From an uncultured SAR92 cluster bacterium (GTDB lineage Bacteria > Pseudomonadota > Gammaproteobacteria > Pseudomonadales > Porticoccaceae), in NCBI GenBank assembly GCA_902596775.1, contig CACJVE010000010.1, positions 1 through 64,000 on the forward strand: DNA of 64,000 bases, given 5' to 3'. Under the pieces are notes generated by a model. That model did no database searches and had not been told where the DNA came from. It worked only from the letters and a program-made list of their open reading frames with translations. The translations under genes were made by a program, and so were the position numbers. This document shows positions 1-9,841 of this stretch, in pieces. Every line of letters begins with the position of its first letter. Position 1 is the first letter of the stretch.

Positions 1-851
1 TGACAAATTCTATTATTAAGGCGCAAAGAAAAGTTGAAGGTAGGAATTTTGATATCAGAAAGCATTTGCTCGAATATGATGATGTGGCAAATGATCAGAG
101 ACAGGTTATTTATCAGCAACGTAAAGATATTTTGGAAGATGAGGATATTTCATCAATTGTTTCTAACATTAGAGACGATGTTGTCAACTTATGCATCAGT
201 CGCTTTGTTCCTGTAATGAGTGTAGATGAGCAGTGGGACATAAAAGGACTGGAAGAGGCTTTGACTCGAGATTTTGGAGTTAAGTTGGCTGTCTCACATT
301 GGCTGGAATCTGATAACAGGCTTGATGAGGAGGGCTTAAGAGAAAGAATAGTATCTTTGGTAGCGGACAACTACAAAATTAAGTGCTCTCAGTTTGGTGA
401 TCAAATTAAAGACGTAGAAAGGCAAGTAATGCTGCAAGTGGTTGACACACTTTGGAAAGATCACCTCTCGGCGATGGAGCAATTGCGACAAGGTATAGGA
501 CTGCGTGCCTATGCACAGAAGAACCCTAAACAAGAGTATAAGCGGGAATCTTTCAGACTTTTTGAAGAGCTACTAGACAATATAAAGTTTGAGACCGTCC
601 GCTATTTAAGTCATGTAAAGTTCGCAAGCGACGAGGAGTTAAAAGAGCTTGAGCGCAGACAAAAAATGGATCAAAAAGATCATGACTATAATCATGCGAA
701 AGCCCAAAGTTTAGGTGACAATGAAGAAGAAGAAACTAAATCAAACATTTCCTCAAAACCCTTAGTTCGAGAAGGACCAAAAGTGGGCCGAAATGAACTT
801 TGCCCTTGCGGGTCAGGAAAAAAATATAAGCTCTGTTGTGGCAAGATTTAA
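1..851 (+). CDS. secA: Protein translocase subunit SecA, C-terminal part (5' end outside window)
   Basis: SecA is the ATPase motor that drives unfolded preproteins through SecYEG. The reading frame is open from base 3, so only about the last 283 residues are present. The start of this fragment carries the conserved SecA stretch RNFDIRKHLLEYDDVANDQR, followed by the helical wing and scaffold region (WKDHLSAMEQLRQGIGLRAY). The protein ends in a charged linker and the zinc-binding tail CPCGSGKKYKLCC, which has the SecB/phospholipid-binding spacing of Cys-X-Cys-X8-Cys-Cys. The C-terminus is therefore complete. argJ follows 24 bp later on the same strand and could be read from the same transcript. 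The identification is secure; only the upstream part is missing because of the window edge. Confidence 0.98.
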   Translation, partial: TNSIIKAQRKVEGRNFDIRKHLLEYDDVANDQRQVIYQQRKDILEDEDISSIVSNIRDDVVNLCISRFVPVMSVDEQWDIKGLEEALTRDFGVKLAVSHWLESDNRLDEEGLRERIVSLVADNYKIKCSQFGDQIKDVERQVMLQVVDTLWKDHLSAMEQLRQGIGLRAYAQKNPKQEYKRESFRLFEELLDNIKFETVRYLSHVKFASDEELKELERRQKMDQKDHDYNHAKAQSLGDNEEEETKSNISSKPLVREGPKVGRNELCPCGSGKKYKLCCGKI

Positions 852-875
852 CCTGACTGATTGGAGAGATTGAAA

Positions 876-2060
876 ATGAAAGTCTCGAATTTTGATGAAT
901 TACTTCCGATCAACGGTATGAAGCTAGGAACTGCCTTTGCGGGAATTTTGGACGTAGATCATAGGCCAGATGTTGTAGTGATAGAAATTGGCAACACATC
1001 GAATACCGCAGCACTGTTTACGTCGAGTTCTTTTAAAGCTCCCCCTGTAATTGTAAGTAAAAATAAAATATCTCGAAAGAAACCAAAATACATCATTATT
1101 AATACTGGAATAGCTAACTCTGGAACTGGTGACAAAGGTATAAGTGATGCGTGTCATATTTGTGATTGCATCGCTGAATTGATGGGTGTGGACTCTGATT
1201 CAGTGCTCGCTTGCTCTACGGGAAGGGTGGGAGAATGTTTGCCAGTTCCAAAAATATTAGCTGCTATTCCAGAAGCCCTAAGTTCACTCTCAGTGGATGG
1301 TTGGGAGAAGGCTGCTAGTGGGATTCTAACGATAGATTCAGGGCCCAAAGGAGTTAGTAAAAAGATTTCATTTGATCATGAAGTTACAATTACTGGAATC
1401 GTCAAAGGTTCTGGAATGATTAAACCTAATATGGCAACAATGCTTAGTTTTGTTGCAACAGATGCATGCATTGATGACGAGTTATTAAATTATGCCCTTA
1501 AAAAAGTTGTTAATGAGACGTTCAATCAGATTACTATTGATAGGGATATGTCAACAAATGACAGTGTCTTTTTGATTGCGACTGGTAGGTCAGGATCGGT
1601 AATCGATGAGGGGAATTTTCATGTTTTTTATGAGAGCCTATTATTTATTTTTCAAGAGTTAGCATTGGCTGTAGTAAAAGACCCAATTGAAGCTGAACAT
1701 ATCATAGAAGTGTCTGTTTTTAATGCCTTGAGTGATGAAGAGGCCAAAAAGCTTGCTAATGAGGTTGCAGAATCTCTCTCAGTGAAAACAGCTATTTCTA
1801 ATAAGAAACCATATTGGGGTTATATGCTAGTGGCATTAGGGCATCTTGAAATAACTGATTTTGATACGAAATTGGTGAACATATGGATAAATGGATGCCA
1901 TGTGGTTAAAGATGGTGCTGCGAACAAACTGTTCTCGAAGATCTCGGATAATGTGTTTGACGAATTTTTAGAAATAAGAATAGATGTCGCAAGAGGTCGG
2001 TCTGTCAGGAAAGTGCTGTCTAACGATGTTCTGCATCATGCGCATCACCGAAGTATATAA
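876..2060 (+). CDS. argJ: Bifunctional glutamate N-acetyltransferase / ornithine acetyltransferase ArgJ
   Basis: ArgJ moves the acetyl group from N-acetylornithine to glutamate, closing the cyclic arginine pathway. It is made as a proenzyme that cleaves itself into alpha and beta chains. The cleavage motif is visible as KGSGMIKPNMATML, with the scissile Ala-Thr pair near residues 187-188, so Thr188 would be the new N-terminal nucleophile. STGRVGECLP earlier in the protein is also typical. The frame is open from a TTG at 861, but I chose ATG 876: GGAGAG at 863-868 lies 7 bases upstream and the product (394 residues) has normal family length. The gene sits between secA and mutT, as in Pseudomonas-type genomes. 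Whether it also has full acetyl-CoA:glutamate synthase activity cannot be read from the sequence. Confidence 0.96.
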   Translation: MKVSNFDELLPINGMKLGTAFAGILDVDHRPDVVVIEIGNTSNTAALFTSSSFKAPPVIVSKNKISRKKPKYIIINTGIANSGTGDKGISDACHICDCIAELMGVDSDSVLACSTGRVGECLPVPKILAAIPEALSSLSVDGWEKAASGILTIDSGPKGVSKKISFDHEVTITGIVKGSGMIKPNMATMLSFVATDACIDDELLNYALKKVVNETFNQITIDRDMSTNDSVFLIATGRSGSVIDEGNFHVFYESLLFIFQELALAVVKDPIEAEHIIEVSVFNALSDEEAKKLANEVAESLSVKTAISNKKPYWGYMLVALGHLEITDFDTKLVNIWINGCHVVKDGAANKLFSKISDNVFDEFLEIRIDVARGRSVRKVLSNDVLHHAHHRSI

Positions 2061-2077
2061 TTTATTTAGGCGCAATT

Positions 2078-2494
2078 TTGAATTCTCTCAATGTTGTAGT
2101 TGGAATCATTTCAAGGGATGAAACTCTTCGCAAGACCAGCGAGATTGTGATCGCTAAACGCTCTAAAAAAGTCGTGTCAGGAGATTTATGGGAATTCCCT
2201 GGTGGGAAAGTAGAGGCAAATGAAACAAGTTTTGATGCCCTCAAAAGAGAACTAAAAGAAGAATTAAATATTAATGTCAGTGTCGCGCATGAGGTTAAAA
2301 ACTTTCATCACCAATATACTAATTTATCAATTTATTTTAGCGTGTGGCATGTCACAGAGTTTAGGGGAAATCCTATTGGTAACGAGGGGCAATCAGTGGT
2401 TTGGAGCCCATGCAGTGAATTAAATCAATATACATTCCCTACAGCAAACACTATTATTTTAGAGTGGGTTTTTCAGAATATCTGCATTAAATAA
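2078..2494 (+). CDS. mutT: 8-oxo-dGTP diphosphatase MutT (Nudix hydrolase)
   Basis: MutT hydrolyses 8-oxo-dGTP to the monophosphate and so prevents A:T to C:G transversions from oxidised nucleotides. The Nudix box is intact: GGKVEAN at about residues 44-50, then E51, and REL-EEL at about residues 59-65, fitting G-x5-E-x7-REuxEExGu. The length of 138 residues is close to the E. coli enzyme (129). The start appears to be TTG at 2078, with a weak AGG at 2068-2070; there is no in-frame ATG near the required N-terminus. It lies 17 bp after argJ and converges with yacG, leaving only 7 bp between the two stop codons. The N-terminal Nudix part is convincing; a separate thiamine-synthase-like C-terminal fusion, as seen in some Pseudomonas MutT proteins, is absent. 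Confidence 0.93.
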   Translation: MNSLNVVVGIISRDETLRKTSEIVIAKRSKKVVSGDLWEFPGGKVEANETSFDALKRELKEELNINVSVAHEVKNFHHQYTNLSIYFSVWHVTEFRGNPIGNEGQSVVWSPCSELNQYTFPTANTIILEWVFQNICIK

Positions 2495-2501
2495 GAGAAG
2501 T

Positions 2502-2687
2502 TTAATAAATTGATGGCTCATCATCAGAATTTGCGTGAATATCATCGGATATAGTGAAGCTCTCTGTTGCCCAATCACCAAAATCGATTCGTTGACACCG
2601 AGAAGAGCAAAATGGTCGGTATTTTTCTTCCGCTACCCATGGGACTGGTGCGTTGCAAGTAGGACATTTTACTTTTAAAGATTGCAA
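2502..2687 (-). CDS. yacG: DNA gyrase inhibitor YacG (zinc-ribbon protein)
   Basis: YacG is a small zinc protein that binds GyrB and inhibits gyrase. Four cysteines form the family zinc site: CPTC near residues 8-11 and CSSRC near residues 27-31. The following residues RIDFGDWA match the conserved RxxDLGxWA segment. The 61-residue length is usual. Its start overlaps the 3' end of coaE by 13 bp, which suggests translational coupling, and coaE-yacG adjacency is conserved in gammaproteobacteria. The zapD gene, which lies between coaE and yacG in enterobacteria, is absent, as in the Pseudomonas arrangement. Confidence 0.93.
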   Translation of the reverse strand: MQSLKVKCPTCNAPVPWVAEEKYRPFCSSRCQRIDFGDWATESFTISDDIHANSDDEPSIY

Positions 2688-3304
2688 AAATTCCTCCCTA
2701 GCTCACTAAATTTTTTGTGATAATATTTTACCTGTTTTTTCAGATCATCTTCAGATTTTGTATTGTCAGCAACATAAGTTGATAGTTTTATTTTTTCCGA
2801 TCGCGGCATTTGAGTTTTTATAATTTTTTTTATTTCATTACTCGTCGACTTATCTCGTTGGGAAGCTCTAATAACTTGCAATTCCTCAGGAACATCTATC
2901 AGCAATACCACATTAACCATTTTGTGCTGATTTGTCTCAAATAGCAGAGGAGACTCCAATAAAACATAGGATTCCGAGGCGTTATTTATGTCTAAAATTA
3001 TTTTTTCTCGAATTATTGGGTGTAATAGATTTTCAAGCCAAAGTTTTTCAGATGAGTTATCAAAAATTATCTCTCTAAGTTTGGATCTATCGAGCTTGCC
3101 TTTTTTATCAACGATTTTTTCACCGAAGTGTTGTATTATTTTTAAAAGTGCTTGGGATCCCGAAGAGACAGAGTCCCTCGCAACAACATCAGCGTTAATA
3201 ACCTTAGCTCCGAGTTTTTCGAAATACTTTGCAGCTGTCGACTTACCGCTTCCTATGCCGCCTGTCAGGCCAACTACAAAACGATTAAATGGATTCAATA
3301 TCAA
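2675..3304 (-). CDS. coaE: Dephospho-CoA kinase
   Basis: CoaE phosphorylates the 3'-hydroxyl of dephospho-CoA, the last step of coenzyme A synthesis. The P-loop [12 protein letters not shown] lies at about residues 13-24, followed by the substrate-binding ADVVARD region and the lid segment with SQRDKS. The length (209 residues) is normal. The start is uncertain. The first usable codon is TTG at 3304; another TTG at 3298 has a better-spaced AAGAG (about 9 bases), and both leave the P-loop near the N-terminus. The gene lies 12 bp downstream of pilD and overlaps yacG, so nadC-pilD-coaE-yacG probably form one leftward operon. Confidence 0.95.
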   Translation of the reverse strand: MILNPFNRFVVGLTGGIGSGKSTAAKYFEKLGAKVINADVVARDSVSSGSQALLKIIQHFGEKIVDKKGKLDRSKLREIIFDNSSEKLWLENLLHPIIREKIILDINNASESYVLLESPLLFETNQHKMVNVVLLIDVPEELQVIRASQRDKSTSNEIKKIIKTQMPRSEKIKLSTYVADNTKSEDDLKKQVKYYHKKFSELGRNFCNL

Positions 3305-3316
3305 GTGCTCTTAGCT

Positions 3317-4153
3317 TTAAAATATCAAAGAGAAGTGAGGAAAAGAGAAATCATCATTTATTTTTGTAATCATATATACCCATCCTGCGATAGCTAAAAA
3401 TGGTCCAAAGGCAAACTCATTTTTTATTAAATTAGTTTTAACTCTCATAAAGACCCCGTAGATTATGCCCGTTATGCTCGCTACAAGTAAAATAGAAGGA
3501 ATTGATTGCCATCCTAACCATGCGCCTAAAGCTGCTAATAATTTAAAATCGCCATAACCCATGCCATTTCTTCCAGTTAATAATTTAAACAACCAAAATA
3601 CTGACCAAAGAACAGAATAGCCTACAACAGCGCCCATAACGGCGTGCTCTAAATTAATAAATAAGCTATCTGTATTCGCTAACAAACCAATCCATAACAG
3701 CGGGAGTGTGAGCTGATCTGGAAGAATCATTTTATTGATATCAATCATGGTGAGACTTATTAAAAATGCTGAAAAAATAACTATGAATGTTAATTGAGCA
3801 ATATTTGTTGAGATGTAAAATAAAAAGCAAAAACATACTGCTGTTAATAATTCTACAATGAGATATTGAATCGAAATCTTATTTTGACAATCAGAACACT
3901 TACCCTTTAAAAGTATATAACTCAATACTGGGATATTATGCTTAATACTTATAACAGCATTACAATGAGGGCACTTTGATCTTCCCCACCAAATCGTCCC
4001 TGCAAAAACTGAATCGCCGTTAGTTTTTGATTCACTTTTATTTGAATCAATATTCATATTATTTGGCAATCGAGAAATTACCACATTAAGGAAACTACCG
4101 ATTATCAATCCAAAGATAAAAACAGTATAAAAACTCAAAAAGTCATAATTCAT
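3317..4153 (-). CDS. pilD: Type IV prepilin leader peptidase / N-methyltransferase PilD
   Basis: PilD is an inner-membrane aspartyl protease that cleaves the leader of type IV prepilins and type II secretion pseudopilins and methylates the new N-terminus. The N-terminal membrane segment is followed by the cytoplasmic domain with two cysteine pairs (CPHC and CSDC), the zinc site of the bifunctional enzymes. The two catalytic aspartates are present in TMIDINKMILPD and in GMGYGDFKLL (the GxGD motif). The protein is hydrophobic, with several membrane helices, and 278 residues long, which is standard. It lies between nadC and coaE. In Pseudomonas aeruginosa pilA, pilB and pilC occupy the nadC-pilD interval; here only 29 bp remain, so the substrates must be encoded elsewhere. 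Confidence 0.96.
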   Translation of the reverse strand: MNYDFLSFYTVFIFGLIIGSFLNVVISRLPNNMNIDSNKSESKTNGDSVFAGTIWWGRSKCPHCNAVISIKHNIPVLSYILLKGKCSDCQNKISIQYLIVELLTAVCFCFLFYISTNIAQLTFIVIFSAFLISLTMIDINKMILPDQLTLPLLWIGLLANTDSLFINLEHAVMGAVVGYSVLWSVFWLFKLLTGRNGMGYGDFKLLAALGAWLGWQSIPSILLVASITGIIYGVFMRVKTNLIKNEFAFGPFLAIAGWVYMITKINDDFSFPHFSLIF

Positions 4154-4182
4154 AGATTAACATTAGCGTATTTGTTAATGGT

Positions 4183-5076
4183 TTAGCCTGTTTGCGTCAA
4201 TCTCATTGATAAATCAACCGAACTGACAGATTTGGTAAGACTTCCACAAGAAATTCGATCTATAATTTTATTTGCTGATAGATACTCTGCCAGGTTGTCC
4301 TCATTAATATTTCCTGAAACTTCTATCTTAGTAGCAGGATTTTTAAATTTACCGATTTTGTTGACTTCTTCAGCAGAGAAATTGTCAATCAAGATAATAT
4401 CTACGGAGGCGTTAATGGCCTCTTTAAGCTCATTTAAATTCTCCACCTCAACCTGAACTTCAAGATTAGGTCTAATTTCCCTTGCTCTTTTGACTGCTTT
4501 GGTTATGCCTCCACAAGCTTTAATATGGTTTTCTTTTATTAAGTAAGAGTCAAAAAGCCCAATCCTATGATTTTTGCAACCACCAACAGAAATTGCATAT
4601 TTTTGAGCTAATCTAAGTCCAGGAATTGTCTTACGTGTATCTAGTATTTGTACGCTAGAATTTTTTGCAATACTGGCATAACGGCTCGCGCTAGTGGCAG
4701 TGCCAGATAAGGTTTGCAAAAAATTGAGAATAGTCCTTTCTGCAGTTAGTAAAATTCGAGTAAGGCCCTTTATAGTAGCAAGTATTTGATTAGATTCAAT
4801 AAAATCACCATCTTTTACAAACCACTCTATTTCTGTTGACGGATCTAGTTGAGATAAAACTTCATTCACCCAGTTTATCCCACAAATAACTGCTTTCTCA
4901 CGTGATATTATTTCAGCTATGGAGTGGGAGTTTGGTGAGATTAACTCGGCAGTTATATCACCAGAATTTATATCCTCATCCAAAGCTCTCGAAACGCATT
5001 TTCGGATGTCTTTCTTTAGTAAAGTCGCTAATCCTTGCACACCTGAATTCTCATTATCTTTCCTTAAGTGTAACAT
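4183..5076 (-). CDS. nadC: Nicotinate-nucleotide pyrophosphorylase (carboxylating), quinolinate phosphoribosyltransferase
   Basis: NadC converts quinolinate and PRPP to nicotinate mononucleotide with loss of CO2, committing de novo NAD synthesis. The LDTRKTIPGLR motif, the KYAISVGGCKNHR segment and LIKENHI are the PRPP/quinolinate-binding signatures. The C-terminal barrel strands EVEVEN, IILIDN and EVSGN are also present. The length of 297 residues equals the E. coli protein. The ATG at 5076 has no clear ribosome-binding site, so a start slightly further in cannot be excluded. It is the first gene of the leftward nadC-pilD-coaE-yacG run and is divergent from ampD, sharing a gap of about 44 bp. 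nadB, the first gene of the same pathway, is also in this window at 46.4-48.0 kb. Confidence 0.96.
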   Translation of the reverse strand: MLHLRKDNENSGVQGLATLLKKDIRKCVSRALDEDINSGDITAELISPNSHSIAEIISREKAVICGINWVNEVLSQLDPSTEIEWFVKDGDFIESNQILATIKGLTRILLTAERTILNFLQTLSGTATSASRYASIAKNSSVQILDTRKTIPGLRLAQKYAISVGGCKNHRIGLFDSYLIKENHIKACGGITKAVKRAREIRPNLEVQVEVENLNELKEAINASVDIILIDNFSAEEVNKIGKFKNPATKIEVSGNINEDNLAEYLSANKIIDRISCGSLTKSVSSVDLSMRLTQTG

Positions 5077-5120
5077 TAAATATAATATAAATTTATTTGC
5101 GCAGCGCTTTGGGATGCAGT

Positions 5121-5675
5121 ATGTATCAAATAACGGATGGTTGGCTTGAGTCGGTAATTCATGTTCCCTCTCCCAATACTGATTCTCGACCTAAAAATTG
5201 TGATATCAGTTTGTTAGTTATTCATAATATTAGTCTTCCGCCAGGTATTTTTGGTGGTAGTTTTGTAGAGGATTTGTTTACAAATAATTTAGATTTAACG
5301 GTAAATCCTTATTTCCAGAATCTTAAGGATCTAAAAGTTTCATGTCATTTATTTATAAAAAGATCCGGTGAAATCACTCAATTTGTATCGTTCAATGAAC
5401 GGGCATGGCATGCAGGATTGTCAGTATTTAATGGAAGATCCAATTGCAATGACTACAGCATTGGTATCGAACTTGAGGGAACCGATGAAGACAAGTACAC
5501 AGATTATCAATACAACTCTTTAGTAAGTGTAACAAGCACGATTATGAGTATGTACCCGGCCATAACTTTGGATAGGATTGTAGGCCATAGTGACATCTCA
5601 CCGGGAAGAAAAACTGATCCTGGCAACTTATTTGACTGGATTCGCTATAAAAGAGAACTAAATATTATGTTTTAG
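5121..5675 (+). CDS. ampD: 1,6-anhydro-N-acetylmuramyl-L-alanine amidase AmpD
   Basis: AmpD is a cytoplasmic zinc amidase that removes the peptide from anhydro-muropeptides during peptidoglycan recycling; its loss induces AmpC in species that have AmpR. The zinc ligands are visible: His in LVIHNISLPP, and His and Asp in GHSDISPGRKTDPG. RAWHAG and CNDYSIGIELEGTD are further family hallmarks. I chose ATG 5121 (product MYQITDGWLE, 184 residues) rather than the longer frame from 5097: it matches the family N-terminus and has GGGA at 5111-5114. Its last 11 bp overlap the 3' end of the ampG-like gene on the other strand. Both products act on the same muropeptides. Confidence 0.96.
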   Translation: MYQITDGWLESVIHVPSPNTDSRPKNCDISLLVIHNISLPPGIFGGSFVEDLFTNNLDLTVNPYFQNLKDLKVSCHLFIKRSGEITQFVSFNERAWHAGLSVFNGRSNCNDYSIGIELEGTDEDKYTDYQYNSLVSVTSTIMSMYPAITLDRIVGHSDISPGRKTDPGNLFDWIRYKRELNIMF

Positions 5676-6918
5676 GTTTAGCTCCCCAAGGAGCAACTTT
5701 TAGTAATAAAATCATTCCAGGAAGCGCCAATAAAGTACATAGATAAAAGAAGGACTCCCAACCTATTGTCTCCACTATAAAACCCGATGAGGCGCTTATA
5801 GTGGTCCTTGGGATAGCAGTCATTGCGGTAAACAGTGCAAATTGAGTGGCTGCATACTGTTTGCTGGTAGTTCTGGCAATGAATGCAATGAATGCAGCAG
5901 TGCCTAAGCCTACTCCAAGATATTCGAAGCTAATTACTAATCCAAGAAGAATTATTCCTTCTCCTACTCGAGCGAGAATAGCAAATCCAAGAATTGATAA
6001 GATTTGAATTAATCCGAATATCCATAATGCTTTATTAATCCCGATTTTTATCATGATAATACCACCAGCAATGCCACCAAAAATACTTGGCCAAAGGGCT
6101 GCGTTTTTTGCAACTACACCAATATCCTCCATCGAAAATCCAAGGTCATAATAGAAAGGAGTTGCAAGTGATGTTGCCATGCTATCACCAAGTTTAAATA
6201 GAAGCATGAATAGTATAATTGCAATCCCATGCATTACTCCTTGCCGGGAGAAAAACTCAAGAAAAGGATCAATTAAGAAAGAATTTTTCTTATTCGATTC
6301 TATAGTATTCAACTCTGGCTCTCTGACCATCAGTGTCATTGCAATCCCCACAAGGATAAACGAGGAAGTTACAATGAATACAATCGTCCATGACATAAAC
6401 GTGGATAATATTAGGGCTAAACTACCTGGAATTAAACTGCTGATCCTATAAGCATTCACGTGAATAGAGTTACCTAAGCCCAGTTCTGGATCAGGTAAAA
6501 TCTGTCTCCTGTATGCGTCGACGGCGATGTCAAATGTTGAGCTGAATATGGCGATTCCTAAGCATAAGATGCTCAATTGGAATAAGTGCGCAGATGGATT
6601 TAAAAACCCTAGGGAGCCTATGAGTAAAATTAATATAATTTGCGTAAGGATCATCCAACTTCTGCGCAAACCGATTGTTCTGTGAAAAAAAGTAATACTG
6701 TATTTGTCTAAAAACGGGGCCCATAAAAATTTGAGCGTGTATGGCAAAGTGGTAAGTGATAAAAGTCCAATTTCTGCTAAACCAACTTCTTCATCTCTCA
6801 GCCAAATCGGGATCAGCTGAATAAGGATATACAAAGGTAAACCGGACGCAAAACCAGTGAAGATACACGTGATCATTCTCGTATTTAAAATATTTTTCTT
6901 GAAATTACTGTTTGACAC
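5665..6918 (-). CDS. ampG: AmpG-type muropeptide permease (MFS)
   Basis: AmpG imports GlcNAc-anhydromuropeptides from the periplasm in exchange for protons, feeding AmpD. The N-terminus GFASGLPLYILIQ followed by PYTLKFLWAPFLDKY is the characteristic AmpG opening. The D-AYRRQILPDPELGLG loop and C-terminal SFEYLGVGLGTAAF helix are also typical. Twelve or more hydrophobic helices can be traced over 417 residues, shorter than E. coli AmpG (491) but similar to many proteobacterial homologues. The start is GTG at 6918. The gene is tail-to-tail with ampD, overlapping it by 11 bp, which strengthens the assignment to peptidoglycan recycling. Confidence 0.92.
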   Translation of the reverse strand: MSNSNFKKNILNTRMITCIFTGFASGLPLYILIQLIPIWLRDEEVGLAEIGLLSLTTLPYTLKFLWAPFLDKYSITFFHRTIGLRRSWMILTQIILILLIGSLGFLNPSAHLFQLSILCLGIAIFSSTFDIAVDAYRRQILPDPELGLGNSIHVNAYRISSLIPGSLALILSTFMSWTIVFIVTSSFILVGIAMTLMVREPELNTIESNKKNSFLIDPFLEFFSRQGVMHGIAIILFMLLFKLGDSMATSLATPFYYDLGFSMEDIGVVAKNAALWPSIFGGIAGGIIMIKIGINKALWIFGLIQILSILGFAILARVGEGIILLGLVISFEYLGVGLGTAAFIAFIARTTSKQYAATQFALFTAMTAIPRTTISASSGFIVETIGWESFFYLCTLLALPGMILLLKVAPWGAKPKT

Positions 6919-7056
6919 TTATAGATCCATATTTAAAAAATTTTTCCGGATAGTTTCTATAGCCATAATTCTAATTATCCTATCACAATAATGATTTTCC
7001 TCTTTGTTGCAGTCTAATTAATTATTAGTGAAAAAAGTAATCTGGATTTAAATAAT

Positions 7057-7088
7057 TTGAAATTAGATTTTTTGCCTTGATATATAAT
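7057..7088 (+). promoter_or_regulatory. Possible sigma70 promoter upstream of fxsA
   Basis: A perfect TATAAT lies at 7083-7088, 33 bp before the fxsA ATG. TTGAAA at 7057-7062 could be the -35 element, but the 20-bp spacer is long. The rest of the 202-bp ampG-fxsA gap is very AT-rich and shows no gene. This is a pattern match only. Confidence 0.35.
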
Positions 7089-7120
7089 GGGTCAAGAAAA
7101 TTTGTTTAAGATATGTAAAA

Positions 7121-7615
7121 ATGCGGATAAAAATTTTTCCTTTAGTAATTTTCTTCCTGCTAATTGCTGAAATATACATTTTGATTTTAGTTGGTCAGAT
7201 AACTGGAGTACTGAATTTACTTTTATTAATCGTTGTTAGCGCTTTTGTTGGAATTGGTTTTATACGGAAGCAGGGTTTCGCGACCTTGATAAGAGGGCGG
7301 GAGAGAATATTCGGTGGAGAACTGCCAACTTCAGAATTAGTTGAAGGATTATTTTTAGTAATTGGTGGCATTTTTCTTTTAATGCCAGGATTTATTAGTG
7401 ACTGCTTAGGTATTACTCTTGCGGTGCCTTTTAGTCGAAAAATGATGATAATTTTTCTGGAGAAGTCTTCGTTTTTCAAATTTAGAGCAAATTTTAAGGC
7501 TGGCTCTGCTCAAAGTGAATCGGTAAAAGATAATTATCCAGAGGATATCATTGACGCCGAATTTTGGGATCATAGTGATCAAAAAGGCATAAAAAAAAGT
7601 AGTAAAGACCCTTGA
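7121..7615 (+). CDS. fxsA: FxsA family membrane protein
   Basis: FxsA is a small inner-membrane protein; in E. coli its overproduction relieves F-plasmid exclusion of phage T7, and its normal role is unclear. The sequence shows the family pattern of an N-terminal hydrophobic helix pair, the central FIRKQGFATLIRGRERIFGG loop and the C-terminal LLMPGFISDCLGITLAVP motif. A polar tail of about 50 residues follows. Length is 164 residues. The gene lies directly upstream of groES, the same position as in E. coli, and its stop codon (7613-7615) lies inside the -35 element of a heat-shock-type promoter for groESL. Identification rests on motifs and synteny. Confidence 0.92.
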   Translation: MRIKIFPLVIFFLLIAEIYILILVGQITGVLNLLLLIVVSAFVGIGFIRKQGFATLIRGRERIFGGELPTSELVEGLFLVIGGIFLLMPGFISDCLGITLAVPFSRKMMIIFLEKSSFFKFRANFKAGSAQSESVKDNYPEDIIDAEFWDHSDQKGIKKSSKDP

Positions 7616-7639
7616 AAAATGAAAATCACACCACCATAT
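7611..7639 (+). promoter_or_regulatory. Sigma32 (RpoH) heat-shock promoter for groESL
   Basis: CTTGAAA at 7611-7617 is identical to the core of the sigma32 -35 consensus. After a 14-bp spacer, CACCATAT at 7632-7639 matches the -10 consensus CCCCATnT at seven of eight positions. It is 66 bp upstream of the groES ATG at 7705. No CIRCE inverted repeat (HrcA operator) is visible in this interval. The -35 element overlaps the fxsA stop codon. Confidence 0.8.
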
Positions 7640-7704
7640 AGAAACGAGACCTACAAAATTGTGGGAAACTTTAAAATAAAATCTATTTTTTGGAGAAAAA
7701 CATT

Positions 7705-7998
7705 ATGAAAATTCGTCCATTGCACGATCGAGTTATCGTTCGTCGCGAAGAAGAAGAACAAACGACTGCAGGAGGTATACTATTGCCGGGCTCAGCGCAA
7801 GAGAAGCCAAATCAAGGGGAAGTTATAGCTGTTGGCAGCGGACGTATTTTAGACAACGGAGATGTAAGAGCAGTTGATGTAAAAGTCGGCGACATCGTTG
7901 TCTTTGGACAATACGCAGGGAATGACAAAATAGACGTTGATGGCGAGGAGTTGATAATCCTTAGTGAGAGTGATATCAAAGCCGTCATTGACGCTTAA
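7705..7998 (+). CDS. groES: Co-chaperonin GroES
   Basis: GroES is the heptameric lid of the GroEL folding chamber. The N-terminus [14 protein letters not shown] and the mobile-loop region [21 protein letters not shown] are diagnostic, as is the internal [12 protein letters not shown] strand. The frame is open from a TTG at 7690, but ATG 7705 is the real start: GGAG at 7692-7695 is 9 bases upstream and it gives the standard 97-residue protein. groEL follows 49 bp downstream, and a sigma32-type promoter lies just upstream, so the pair forms a classical heat-shock operon. Confidence 0.98.
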   Translation: MKIRPLHDRVIVRREEEEQTTAGGILLPGSAQEKPNQGEVIAVGSGRILDNGDVRAVDVKVGDIVVFGQYAGNDKIDVDGEELIILSESDIKAVIDA

Positions 7999-8032
7999 AA
8001 CAATCAAAATTAAGTTGCTTAAATAATATTAG

Positions 8033-9709
<1,677 letters not shown>

Positions 9710-9736
9710 CGTTCATTTTCCGTAGTAAATGACAGA

Positions 9737-9762
9737 AACCCGAGTTTGCACTCGGGTTTTTT
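9737..9762 (+). terminator. Intrinsic terminator after groEL
   Basis: AACCCGAG (9737-9744) pairs perfectly with CTCGGGTT (9751-9758) around a 6-base loop, and the 3' arm runs straight into a T tract (9757-9762). It lies 27 bp after the groEL stop codon. Confidence 0.92.
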
Positions 9763-9841
9763 ATGTCTTGTGGTTCTCGACCAAAATTATTGGTAAAGTG
9801 AGAGCCAAGCAAATAGATGGCAACTCGGTGATCTAAAACGC

